From AP-15 sp963818695 (GTDB lineage: Bacteria > Pseudomonadota > Alphaproteobacteria > ATCC43930 > CGMCC-115725): a DNA stretch of 64,000 nt. The stretch is taken from the NCBI GenBank assembly GCA_963818695.1, contig CAWFTG010000003.1, positions 310,001 through 374,000 of the forward strand, given 5' to 3'. Of this stretch, positions 52,939 to 61,155 are shown one piece after another (within the stretch, counting starts at the first letter, position 1; each line of letters begins with the position of its first letter). The notes under the pieces are model-generated. The model was given only the letters and a program-made list of their open reading frames with translations, had not been told where the DNA came from and made no database searches. Made by a program: the position numbers and the translations under genes.

Positions 52939-54096
52939 TCAAGCTGCCTTTGCGGTGCGGCGCTGTTCGTCCCAGGCCCAGTCGAGCCATGGGAGGAGCG
53001 CTTCGAGATCGGCAGTCTCGATAGTCGGCCCGCTCCAGATGCGCAGCCCTGGGGGCGAGGCGCGGTGGCTGGCGATATCGTAGGCCGCGCCTTCCTGCTC
53101 GAGCCGCCGGGTCATTGCGCGCACGCTCTGAAAGCGGTCCTCGGGCGAGAGCCGGGTAAACCATGGCTCGGTGATCTTGAACTGCGGCGACGTGCAGGAG
53201 ATCGTGGCCGGGTCCTCGGCGAGGGGATCGGCCCAGGGACATTTCTCGACCCAGCCGAGAAGCGTCGCCAGATTGCGTTCCGACCTGGCGATCAGCCCGT
53301 CGAGGCCACCGACCGACTCCGCCCATTTCAGTGAATCGAGCGCATCCTCGACGCACAGCATCGACGGCGTGTTGATCGTCTCGCCGCGGAACACCCCCTC
53401 GATCAGCTTGCCCTTGGCGGTCAGCCGAAAGAGCTTCGGCAGCGGCCAGGGCGGAGTGTAGCTTTCGAGCCGCTCGACGGCGCGCGGCGACAGCGCCAGC
53501 ATGCCGTGCGCCCCCTCGCCCCCCAGCGATTTCTGCCACGACCAGGTGGCGACATCGAGCTTGTCCCACGGCAGCCGCATCGCAAAGATGGCCGAGGTCG
53601 CATCGCAGATCGTCAGGCCCCGCCGGTCGGCCGCGATCCAGTCGCCGTTCGGCACCCGCACCCCCGAGGTCGTGCCGTTCCACGGGAAGACCACGTCGCG
53701 GGCGGGATCGACCCGGGAAAGATCGGGAAGCTGGCCATAAGGCGCCTGCATCACCCGGACGTCTTCGAGCTCGAGCTGCGCGACGTCGGCGACCCAGCCC
53801 TCGCCGAAATTCTCCCAGGCGAGCATATCGACGCCGCGCGCGCCGAGCAGCGACCACATCGCGATCTCGATCGCTCCGGTATCGGAGCCAGCGACGATGC
53901 CGACCCGCCAATCGGCGGGGATGCCGAGGGTCGCGCGTGACCGCTCTATAACTTCGACGAGCCGTGCCAGTCCGACACCCGAGCGGTGCGAGCGCCCAAC
54001 CAGCGCCGCATCGAGCACCTCGGGCGACCAGCCCGGCCGCTTCGCGCAAGGGCCGGAAGAAAAACACGGGTTCGCCGGGCGCCGCGTCGGCTTCAT
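52939..54096 (-). CDS. serC: Phosphoserine aminotransferase
   Basis: SerC is the second enzyme of serine synthesis. The 385-aa protein starts at ATG 54096 (GAGGAA 9 nt upstream). Class V aminotransferase features are NPCFSSGPCAKRPGWS, the SerC-specific GSDTGAIEIAMWSLLG, and the PLP lysine in WSWQKSLGGEGAHGM. It belongs to the long alphaproteobacterial type. Although serA follows on the same strand, the 760-bp gap with two ORFs may separate their expression. Confidence 0.94.
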   Translation of the reverse strand: MKPTRRPANPCFSSGPCAKRPGWSPEVLDAALVGRSHRSGVGLARLVEVIERSRATLGIPADWRVGIVAGSDTGAIEIAMWSLLGARGVDMLAWENFGEGWVADVAQLELEDVRVMQAPYGQLPDLSRVDPARDVVFPWNGTTSGVRVPNGDWIAADRRGLTICDATSAIFAMRLPWDKLDVATWSWQKSLGGEGAHGMLALSPRAVERLESYTPPWPLPKLFRLTAKGKLIEGVFRGETINTPSMLCVEDALDSLKWAESVGGLDGLIARSERNLATLLGWVEKCPWADPLAEDPATISCTSPQFKITEPWFTRLSPEDRFQSVRAMTRRLEQEGAAYDIASHRASPPGLRIWSGPTIETADLEALLPWLDWAWDEQRRTAKAA

Positions 54097-54178
54097 GGAA
54101 GCTGTTCCTCGCAAAAATAGATACGAACCCGCGGACCGTAACGCGGCGATACTTATGAGCGAGCCCAGGCCGCGTCAA
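54097..54178 (-). promoter_or_regulatory. serC leader with a possible RNA hairpin
   Basis: The 80-nt leader contains a 5-bp stem (CCGCG and CGCGG) followed by the ribosome binding site. A conserved serC leader RNA is known in alphaproteobacteria; the position fits, but I cannot confirm the consensus from sequence alone. Confidence 0.3.
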
Positions 54179-55134
54179 TGCGGCGTCAGCGGCAATTCCC
54201 AGAACTGCCCTACCAAATCGCGGCCAAAGCTGTGATGCGGCTCCTCACGCACCACATGAAAACCGTTGGCCTCGTAAATGCGGCGCGCGGAGACCAGCAC
54301 GTCGTTTGTCCACAAGGTGAGCTTGCGGTAGCCCGCTCGGCGGGTGAAGCCGATACACTCCCCGACGAGCCGGCGTCCAATGCCGAGCCTGCGAGCCTTT
54401 GGTTCGACGTAAAGCAGTCGCAGTTTGGCGATTTCTTCGCTTTCCTTGACGAGCAGTACCGAGCCGACGATTTCGCCGTCACGCTCGGCAATCCAGCAGC
54501 GCTCCCGCCGGGCATCGAAATTCTCGACAAATCCTGCAGCGATCCGCGCGACCAACGCCTCGAAAGTCGTATCCAGGCCATACTCCTCGGCGTAGAGCGC
54601 GCCGTGGCGGTGGATGATCCAGCCGATGTCGCCCGGTTGGTGCGGGCGAAGGATATACGCGAGTTCGGCCTCTTCGCCTCGCGCGCCGAGCAGGCGCTCC
54701 ACCTGCTCCAGCGCCGCAACCAACTGCCTTTGGTGCGAAGCCGGCAACACCCCCAAGAGCGCGGCGATTTCGTCCCGGGAGCGCGCGTCTATCGTCGCGA
54801 ACATCTCGCGACCCCGGCCGGTCAAGGTAAGGATGATCTGTCGGCCATCGCTCTTCGACGCATGTTTGGCGATGACACCCTTGGCCGCAAAGCTCTTCAG
54901 CATGCGGCTCAGGTAACCCGAATCCAAACCGAGCTCCTGCGCCAGCTCGGCCGCCGTCGTGTGCTCGCGCTGCGCAAGTTCGTAAAGCACCCGACCTTCG
55001 GTCAGCGACAGTGGACTGCCGAGCAGTCCTTCTTTTAGGACACCGATCTGGCGGGTGTAGAACCGGTTGAACCGCCTGACGGCCCGCACCCGCTCTTCCA
55101 GTTCTGAGTTCGGCAGTTCCGCGCCTGCAGTCAT
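54175..55134 (-). CDS. MarR-GNAT fusion: HTH regulator with acetyltransferase domain
   Basis: A 319-aa fusion. Residues about 15-150 are a MarR-type winged helix (SLTEGRVLYELAQREHTTAA, GLDSGYLSRMLKSFAAKGVI, RQIILTLTGRGREMF). Residues about 155-315 form a GNAT domain (WIIHRHGALYAEEYGLDTTF, then LRLLYVEPKARRLGIGRRLV as the acetyl-CoA loop). Such fusions are known and may link regulation to acetylation of a small molecule. It stands alone upstream of serC; the target is unknown. Confidence 0.88.
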   Translation of the reverse strand: MTAGAELPNSELEERVRAVRRFNRFYTRQIGVLKEGLLGSPLSLTEGRVLYELAQREHTTAAELAQELGLDSGYLSRMLKSFAAKGVIAKHASKSDGRQIILTLTGRGREMFATIDARSRDEIAALLGVLPASHQRQLVAALEQVERLLGARGEEAELAYILRPHQPGDIGWIIHRHGALYAEEYGLDTTFEALVARIAAGFVENFDARRERCWIAERDGEIVGSVLLVKESEEIAKLRLLYVEPKARRLGIGRRLVGECIGFTRRAGYRKLTLWTNDVLVSARRIYEANGFHVVREEPHHSFGRDLVGQFWELPLTPH

Positions 55135-55457
55135 GCCTGCCTTTATCAGGCAAATTTATGACTGTGTCAAATATTTCGCCATCGAGAGCCGCCGCTGATA
55201 TCGCTGATAACCCAAAAAAAACAGCCAATGGTTTAGTCTAGCCGCGGAAATCCTGGTTTTTCGACAGTGCCGGCGGAAGATACCAGCCAGCAACAGGAGC
55301 GAATATCAGCCAGGAACAGCTAACAGCGGGACTCCGGGCATTGCGCGCGCAACCGGCTTTGGCGAAACCGCAGGCAAGACATACTCTCCGATTTGGGCGA
55401 TTTTCAGCTCGACCATCCCGGCTGCGGACCGAGCGTGAGGAAGGGGAGACGAGCAGC

Positions 55458-56789
55458 ATGGCGTCATCGACACCGAACATCCTTTTCATTCTCGCCGACG
55501 ACCTCGGCTATGCCGATGTGTCGTGCTACGGCCGCCGCGATTTCACGACGCCCAACATCGACCGCATCGCCGCCGAGGGCGTGCGCTTCACGCAGGCTTA
55601 TGCCAATTCTGCGGTCTGCACCGCCTCCCGCGTCGCGCTGATCACCGGGCGTTACCAATACAGGTTGGCGGTCGGGCTCGAAGAGCCGCTGAGCACGCGT
55701 GCGCCGCGCAAGATCGGTCTGCCGCCGGATCATCCGACCCTGCCGTCAATTTTGAAGAAGGCCGGCTACCGCTCCGCGCTGATCGGCAAATGGCATCTGG
55801 GCACGTTGCCCGAGTTCGGGCCGCTGCAGAGCGGCTACGACTCTTTTTATGGTTTTCGCAGCGGCGCGGTCGATTACTTCACACATAAATCCGGTCCGCC
55901 CACGACCGACACCGATGATTTGTGGGAGGACGACGTCAAAATTCACCAAAGCGGCTACCTGACCGATCTGCTGGGAGCCCGCGCCGTCGACCTGATCGAG
56001 AGCTGCGCGAATTCCGCGGCGCCCTTCCTCGTCAGCCTCCACTTCAGCGCGCCGCACTGGCCCTGGGAGGCTCCAGATGATGAGGCCGAAGCGCAACGCC
56101 TCCGGAACCTCTTCCATTTCGACGGCGGTACCCAGCGCACCTATCAGCGAATGATCGGGCAGATGGATCTCCAGATCGGGCGCGTGCTCCAGGCCCTCGA
56201 CGCGACCGGCTTGACACACGACACGATCGTCATTTTCACCAGTGACAATGGCGGAGAGCGATTTTCCGACACCTGGCCGTTCACCGGTAGGAAGACGGAG
56301 CTGCTCGAAGGGGGCTTGCGTGTCCCGGCCGTGATTCGCTGGCCAGGCCAAATTCCGGGCGGGATTGTTTCGGAGCAGGTGACGATCGGGATGGATTGGT
56401 TCCCGACCCTGCTCGCGGCGGCGGGTACTGCCCCCGATCCGGCCTTTCCTCCCGACGGGATCAACCTGTTGCCGCTACTGACGCAGCCATCAGCACCGCT
56501 CCCCCGCAAGCTGTTCTGGCGCTACAAGCTTCACGCCCAACGGGCGATGCGCGATGGTGACTGGAAGTACCTCAAGATCCTGGACAACACCTTTCTATTC
56601 GATGTCGTCCGCGATCCGATGGAGCGGGCCAATCTGAAGGAGCGCCACAAGGATGTCTATGACCGGCTCGTCGCGGAGTGGAAAGAGTGGAATGCCAGCA
56701 TGCTGCCGCTCGACCTGCAAAGCTTTACGCACGGGTTCACCGGCGCGGAGCTCGCCGATCGTTTCGGCGTTACTCACGCCGGCGGCTAG
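55458..56789 (+). CDS. Sulfatase (formylglycine-dependent, type I)
   Basis: A 443-aa alkaline-phosphatase-superfamily hydrolase that cleaves sulfate esters. ATG 55458 is 12 bp after AAGGGGAG. The N-terminal metal site is NILFILADDLGYADVSCYG, the modification motif reads CTASRVALITGRYQ (C-x-A-x-R where C-x-P-x-R is the norm), and TIVIFTSDNGGERFSD carries further metal ligands. There is no signal peptide, so it may be cytosolic. The upstream gap 55135-55457 holds nothing else I can support. Confidence 0.85.
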   Translation: MASSTPNILFILADDLGYADVSCYGRRDFTTPNIDRIAAEGVRFTQAYANSAVCTASRVALITGRYQYRLAVGLEEPLSTRAPRKIGLPPDHPTLPSILKKAGYRSALIGKWHLGTLPEFGPLQSGYDSFYGFRSGAVDYFTHKSGPPTTDTDDLWEDDVKIHQSGYLTDLLGARAVDLIESCANSAAPFLVSLHFSAPHWPWEAPDDEAEAQRLRNLFHFDGGTQRTYQRMIGQMDLQIGRVLQALDATGLTHDTIVIFTSDNGGERFSDTWPFTGRKTELLEGGLRVPAVIRWPGQIPGGIVSEQVTIGMDWFPTLLAAAGTAPDPAFPPDGINLLPLLTQPSAPLPRKLFWRYKLHAQRAMRDGDWKYLKILDNTFLFDVVRDPMERANLKERHKDVYDRLVAEWKEWNASMLPLDLQSFTHGFTGAELADRFGVTHAGG

Positions 56790-56896
56790 TATTTGGATAC
56801 CGTTATCGTCGCACGTTCGCGTGAACGCTGTGAACGCGCGATGGCCACACGCGCCGTACCGCGCTCATTAACTCGAGTACGGCAAACCCACGTCCA

Positions 56897-58537
56897 TCAA
56901 TGAGCCGCCGGGGCGGGGCCACCAAGTTTGCTCTTGCGCAACGTCAGCGCGAGCGGCACGGCCAAGAGCGAGATCACCATCAGTACCCAGAAGACGTCCA
57001 TATAGCCGAGGTAGGACGCCTGCGACTGCACCTGCTGCCCGATCCATTGGATCGCCTGGTGCTTGGCCTCCCACAGCGAACTGCCGTGCGCAACAAAATA
57101 GTTCGTGACCTGCTGCAGGGTGTCCTGATATTGCACGCTCGACGGGAGCGCCTGGCCGACGAGCATGCTCTGATGGAACTGCTCGCGATCCCACAGCACA
57201 TTGTTGGCTAGCGCGATGCCGATCGAGCCGCCGGTATTGCGCGCGGCGTTGATGATGGCCGAGGCTTGGTCGGTCTTGCCGGGCGGAACGCCGCTGTAAG
57301 ACGCGGCTATGATCGGCAGGAAAATCAGCGGCAGCCCGACCCCAAGCAGCATCCGCGAGCGCGCGAAAAACCAAAAGCCGACATTGCCATATAAATTGGT
57401 TAGGTCATACATCGACGCCGCGGTGATGACCGCCCCGATCGCAATCAGGTATTTGGGCTGAACCTTGTCCGACAGACGGCCGATGACAAACATCATCACC
57501 ATCGTGACGAGGCCGCCCGGCGACAGCACGAGACCTGCCCACATCGCCGTATAGCCGAAATCCGCTTGCACGAGGTTGGGCAGGAACTGGGTGGTCGCGT
57601 AGAGGATGGCGCCGGTCGCCAGCATCACCACAAAGCAGGCGCCGAATTGGCGCGTCGCCACCATTCGAAGGTCGATCATCGGATTGCGCCGGCTTGCTTC
57701 CCACGGGATCATCAGCACAAACGCGAGCACACAGACGGCCGCGACCGTCGTGATAAAGGACGAAGCAAACCAGTCATCCTCGAGCCCGCGGTCGAGCACG
57801 ATTTCGAGCGCGCCGAGAAAGGTCGCGACCAATACGAAGCCGGTAAGATCGAACCCGCCCTGCTCCTGCAGCCGTTTGCGCCGTTGGAGAAGATCTTTAG
57901 CCGGCAGGATTGCCGCGATCAGCGCGAACGCGACGACGCCGACCGGCATATTGATCATAAAGCACCAGCGCCAGGAGAGATCGTCGGCCAGCCAGCCGCC
58001 CAATGTCGGCCCGACCACCGGCGCCACGACCACTGCGACGCCGAACAGCGCAAATCCTTGGCCGCGCTTTTCCGGCGGGAAGGAATCGGCCAGGATCGAC
58101 TGCGCGAGCGGCACCATGCCGCCGCCGCCGAGGCCCTGGACGATGCGGAACAGCAGCAGCGCGTCGAGGTTCCAGGCATACCCGCACATCAGCGAGCTGG
58201 CGGTGAACAGCGCCAGGCAGATCAGGAAGAAGCGCTTGCGGCCGAGCAGCTGGGCGAGGAAGCTGCTTGCCGTCAGACTGACGGCATTGGCGACCAGATA
58301 CGTCGTCACGACCCAGGACGCCTCGTCCTGGCTCACTCCCAGGCCGCCGGCGATGTAGGGCAGCACGACATTGGCGATCGTCGTGTCGAGCACTTCCATA
58401 AACGACGCGAATGCTACCAGAACTGCGATCAGCCACGGGTTGGCCCCTGCGCTGGTCCCCCTTCCTAACCCTCCCCCGCCTGCGGGGGAAGGAAGGGTGG
58501 GGGCAGGAGCCCCCGCTCGGCTTGCGGCGGCGCTCAT
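56897..58537 (-). CDS. emrB: DHA2-family multidrug efflux transporter EmrB
   Basis: A 14-helix major facilitator (546 aa) that works with a membrane-fusion partner to expel lipophilic drugs. Motif D1 (FMEVLDTTIANVVLPYI), motif A-like LLGRKRFFL and motif C (APVVGPTLGGWLADD) are visible. ATG 58537 overlaps the emrA stop (ATGA). The first about 30 residues (TLPSPAGGGGLGRG) are encoded by a palindromic repeat inserted in the gene; conserved sequence starts at NPWLIAVLVAFASFMEV. Confidence 0.9.
   Translation of the reverse strand: MSAAASRAGAPAPTLPSPAGGGGLGRGTSAGANPWLIAVLVAFASFMEVLDTTIANVVLPYIAGGLGVSQDEASWVVTTYLVANAVSLTASSFLAQLLGRKRFFLICLALFTASSLMCGYAWNLDALLLFRIVQGLGGGGMVPLAQSILADSFPPEKRGQGFALFGVAVVVAPVVGPTLGGWLADDLSWRWCFMINMPVGVVAFALIAAILPAKDLLQRRKRLQEQGGFDLTGFVLVATFLGALEIVLDRGLEDDWFASSFITTVAAVCVLAFVLMIPWEASRRNPMIDLRMVATRQFGACFVVMLATGAILYATTQFLPNLVQADFGYTAMWAGLVLSPGGLVTMVMMFVIGRLSDKVQPKYLIAIGAVITAASMYDLTNLYGNVGFWFFARSRMLLGVGLPLIFLPIIAASYSGVPPGKTDQASAIINAARNTGGSIGIALANNVLWDREQFHQSMLVGQALPSSVQYQDTLQQVTNYFVAHGSSLWEAKHQAIQWIGQQVQSQASYLGYMDVFWVLMVISLLAVPLALTLRKSKLGGPAPAAH
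58461..58495. repeat. Palindromic repeat inside the emrB N-terminus
   Basis: CTTCCT (58461-58466) pairs with AGGAAG (58490-58495) and CCCCCGC (58473-58479) with GCGGGGG (58482-58488). The palindrome is read through in frame and adds Gly/Pro-rich residues to the EmrB tail. Confidence 0.75.
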
Positions 58538-59808
58538 AGCCACTCCGTCAGCCGCTTGTACAGCGACGGGTGTGGATTGACCCGCACGCTGACCTCGGTG
58601 GACATGCCCGGGCCGAGCGCAACGTCAGTCGGCGGATTGCCCATAACGACCTTGACCGGCACGCGCTGCACGATCTTGACCCAGTTGCCGGTGGCATTTT
58701 CCGCCGGCAGCAGCGAAAACGCGGTGCCGGAACCGGGCTGCACGCTGGCGACATGCCCGTGGATCGTGCGTTCCGGATAGGCGTCGATGTCGATCGTCAC
58801 CGGTTGTCCCGGCCGCATTTTGTCGAGCTGCGTTTCCTTGAAGTTTGCCCAGACCCAGATGTCGTCCGGCACGAACATCGAGAGGTTCGTGCCCGGTTGC
58901 GCGTATTGGCCGACCGCGGCGGTGAGTTGAACGACACGTCCTGGCTGGTCTGCCGTAACGGTCGTGTAGGAAAGGTTCAGCTGCGCCTGCTCGCGCTGCG
59001 CTTTGGCTTGCGCCAGGCTCGCGACGGCGCTGTCGCGTTGCGCCTTCAGCGCCTCCACTTGCCGCTGCGCCAGCTTGAGGGTGGCTTGCGCATCGTTCAG
59101 CGTGGCCTGCTGCTGATGAAGCTGCGAGGTGTATTGCTCGGCGTTCTGAACGGTGCCCGCGATTGTGTGCGCCAGGTACTGGTAGCGCGCCGCCTGCTGC
59201 TGCGCGAAAACCAGGGCCGCCTGCGCCTTATCGACCTGGGCCTGGTCGGCGGCGATCTGGGCCTGCTGCATAGTCATCTGCGCACCGATGTTCTCGATGT
59301 TGGCCTTTGCAGCGGCCACTTGCGCCTCGGCCTGATCAAGCGCCGCGCGGTAAGGGCGATCGTCGATGCGGGCGATGACCTGCCCGGCGTTGACATGTTC
59401 ATTGTCGGTGACCGGGACGGCCGTGAGATAGCCCGACACCTCGGGGGCAATCGCGAACTGGCGCGCCGCGATGTAGGAATCGTCGGTCGTCTCGAAATGA
59501 CTGGTGTAATCCCAGTAGAGGTAGCCGGCTGGCAGCGCCAGCGCCAGGCACAGCAAACCGAGCGCGACCGCGATCGGGTGCCGGCGGAGCCAGCTCTTAT
59601 GGGCTTCGCCGTCGGCATCGCGATCCTGCGGCTCACGATCCTCGTCCGCCTCGAAGGGCCGCTCCCGGCGCGCCGGGGCGCGAAGCCGGTCCGCCTCATC
59701 CGCAGGCGGGCCATACGGCTTCTCCTTCTCGCTAACCGGCACCGATTCGGATCGCGGCGCCTCCAGGAGCGTCTGATCGCCCGTCTCTCGACTATCGCGC
59801 TCTAACAT
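58534..59808 (-). CDS. emrA: Membrane fusion protein EmrA (HlyD family)
   Basis: A 424-aa periplasmic adaptor of the EmrA type. It has a long charged N-terminal tail (about 1-70), one membrane helix (PIAVALGLLCLALALPAGYL), the biotinyl-lipoyl halves (AIAPEVSGYLTAVPVTDNEH, and LNLSYTTVTADQPGRV) and a long alpha-hairpin rich in Ala/Gln (about 155-270). It links EmrB to an outer-membrane channel. ATG 59808 faces the divergent tetR gene; the shared gap has a palindromic operator. Confidence 0.9.
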   Translation of the reverse strand: MLERDSRETGDQTLLEAPRSESVPVSEKEKPYGPPADEADRLRAPARRERPFEADEDREPQDRDADGEAHKSWLRRHPIAVALGLLCLALALPAGYLYWDYTSHFETTDDSYIAARQFAIAPEVSGYLTAVPVTDNEHVNAGQVIARIDDRPYRAALDQAEAQVAAAKANIENIGAQMTMQQAQIAADQAQVDKAQAALVFAQQQAARYQYLAHTIAGTVQNAEQYTSQLHQQQATLNDAQATLKLAQRQVEALKAQRDSAVASLAQAKAQREQAQLNLSYTTVTADQPGRVVQLTAAVGQYAQPGTNLSMFVPDDIWVWANFKETQLDKMRPGQPVTIDIDAYPERTIHGHVASVQPGSGTAFSLLPAENATGNWVKIVQRVPVKVVMGNPPTDVALGPGMSTEVSVRVNPHPSLYKRLTEWL

Positions 59809-59829
59809 CGGCCGTTTCTCGCCTATTGA

Positions 59830-59846
59830 AACGAAACCGTTTCGTT
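59830..59846. promoter_or_regulatory. TetR-type operator between emrA and tetR
   Basis: AACGAAAC-C-GTTTCGTT is a perfect 17-bp palindrome in the 124-bp divergent gap. Its size, symmetry and place next to a TetR gene and efflux pair suit a TetR-family operator controlling both directions. An AT-rich stretch (TCTAATCTAGTTAG) follows. Confidence 0.75.
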
Positions 59847-59932
59847 CTAATCTAGTTAGGCAATGCGTCAGCTGGATCAAGAGCCAACAATAGGAAGTGC
59901 CGGGCGGGTTCCAGCCGGGTAAAAGAGACGTC

Positions 59933-60613
59933 ATGGAGGAGGAAGCAGCCACAGGAAGGCGTGCGTGGATTATCCGTTCGGGCAGGCCGCCCCGCGCGCT
60001 CGCAGGCGAGGTCGAAGAGCGGATCCTGAATGCGGCTCGGAAGGTATTCCTAGAGCGCGGGTTGGATGGTGCCAGCATCGACGAAATAGCCGACGCCGCG
60101 CATGCCGGAAAGCCGACGATCTATGCACGGTTTCCCGGCAAGGAAGCACTGTTCGCCGCGGTAATTTTGCGAAAAGTGCGCGAAAACGTCAACTCGATCG
60201 AGAGCATCGTGCCAATAGGCGTCACCTTTGAGGAGCGTCTGGCGAGCATCGCTGCGGCGATCCTGTATAAGGTACTGACGGCCGAGACGGTCGGGCTGTG
60301 CCGGGTGACCGTTGCCGAGGCACGCCGGTTTCCCGATCTGGCGGCCAGCGTCCACCGGATGGCGCGCGAGCGGACGAGCGAGGCCGTCGCTCAGCTGCTG
60401 GGGGAACTCCCCGAATCCGACAAGCTACCAGCGTTCGCCGCAGACCGCCGCGCCGCCACCGCAAAATATTTCACAGAGCTCATCGTGCTGCCAATGCTGA
60501 TGCGCGCGCTGTTCGGAGAAGACCTCTCGGCGGTGCGTGACGAGATCGAGCCGCACGTTGCGCGTACGGTGGCGTTCTTCCTTGCCGCATGCAGACAGGG
60601 CGGAGTTGGCTGA
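59933..60613 (+). CDS. TetR-family repressor of the emr locus
   Basis: A 226-aa TetR/AcrR regulator from ATG 59933. The HTH (ILNAARKVFLERGLDGASID, then AGKPTIYARFPGKEALFAAV) is intact and the C-terminal domain ends VARTVAFFLAACRQGGVG. It is divergent from emrAB, so it probably represses that pump and releases it when it binds a drug or lipid. A paralogous tail of the same subfamily remains at 11724-11915. Confidence 0.9.
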   Translation: MEEEAATGRRAWIIRSGRPPRALAGEVEERILNAARKVFLERGLDGASIDEIADAAHAGKPTIYARFPGKEALFAAVILRKVRENVNSIESIVPIGVTFEERLASIAAAILYKVLTAETVGLCRVTVAEARRFPDLAASVHRMARERTSEAVAQLLGELPESDKLPAFAADRRAATAKYFTELIVLPMLMRALFGEDLSAVRDEIEPHVARTVAFFLAACRQGGVG

Positions 60614-60669
60614 CAGCCGTTGAGCACAAATCCGCCGATTATTTCGGCCTGAGATAGGCCACTCGGTTC

Positions 60670-60862
60670 TTAAGCACCCTTCGGAAACCCGTATAGCGCT
60701 TCCGGGTTCTGCACCGGGATGCGGTTTCTGACGCGCTCGTCGGGGGCCCAGTCGAGGAGGAGGTCGAACAGGATCGCGTCGTCCGGCTTGTTGTCCCGTT
60801 CCGACGGATGCGGCCAGTCGCTGCCCCACACCAGCCGCTCGGGCGCCTTCTCGACTTAGGCT
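60670..60862 (-). pseudogene. Amidohydrolase (2-pyrone-4,6-dicarboxylate hydrolase-like), C-terminal remnant
   Basis: Read on the minus strand, the frame ending at TAA 60670-60672 gives EKAPERLVWGSDWPHPSERD, then ILFDLLLDWAPDERVRNRIP and NPEALYGFPKGA. This is the end of an Amidohydro_2 TIM barrel (GSDWPHP is the last metal strand). The N-terminal four-fifths are not found upstream. It is a truncated gene next to a Rieske oxygenase, perhaps once part of an aromatic degradation set. Confidence 0.75.
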
Positions 60863-60986
60863 CGCGCGACGGCGGTGGAGCGCCATGGTAGCAAGACCGA
60901 GCGAGCCGAGAAGCCATTGGGAAAAGCAATGACCAGCCCCCGGGCAGTTGCTGAGGCGCCATCGGTGAGGCGATGGCCGTTGCCGC

Positions 60987-61130
60987 GCATCGCGCTGCGA
61001 TATAGGCTTTGCGCTTCTCCAGGCCTGCATTGCGCTGCGCGAGGCCTGCGTGCAATTGCGGATGACGCAGTGGACAGACTACATGCGCTATTTGGCCAAA
61101 CCGGAACGCAAGCACACGATCGACGTGTAA
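60987..61130 (+). other. Unidentified coding-like tail
   Basis: A plus-strand frame reads GFALLQACIALREACVQLRM, then TQWTDYMRYLAKPERKHTID and stops at 61128-61130. It looks like the helical end of a protein but has no start and I do not recognise it. It may be the remnant of another lost gene between the amidohydrolase fragment and the Rieske gene. Confidence 0.3.
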
Positions 61131-61155
61131 TCACGATGACAACCGGAGATCCTCG

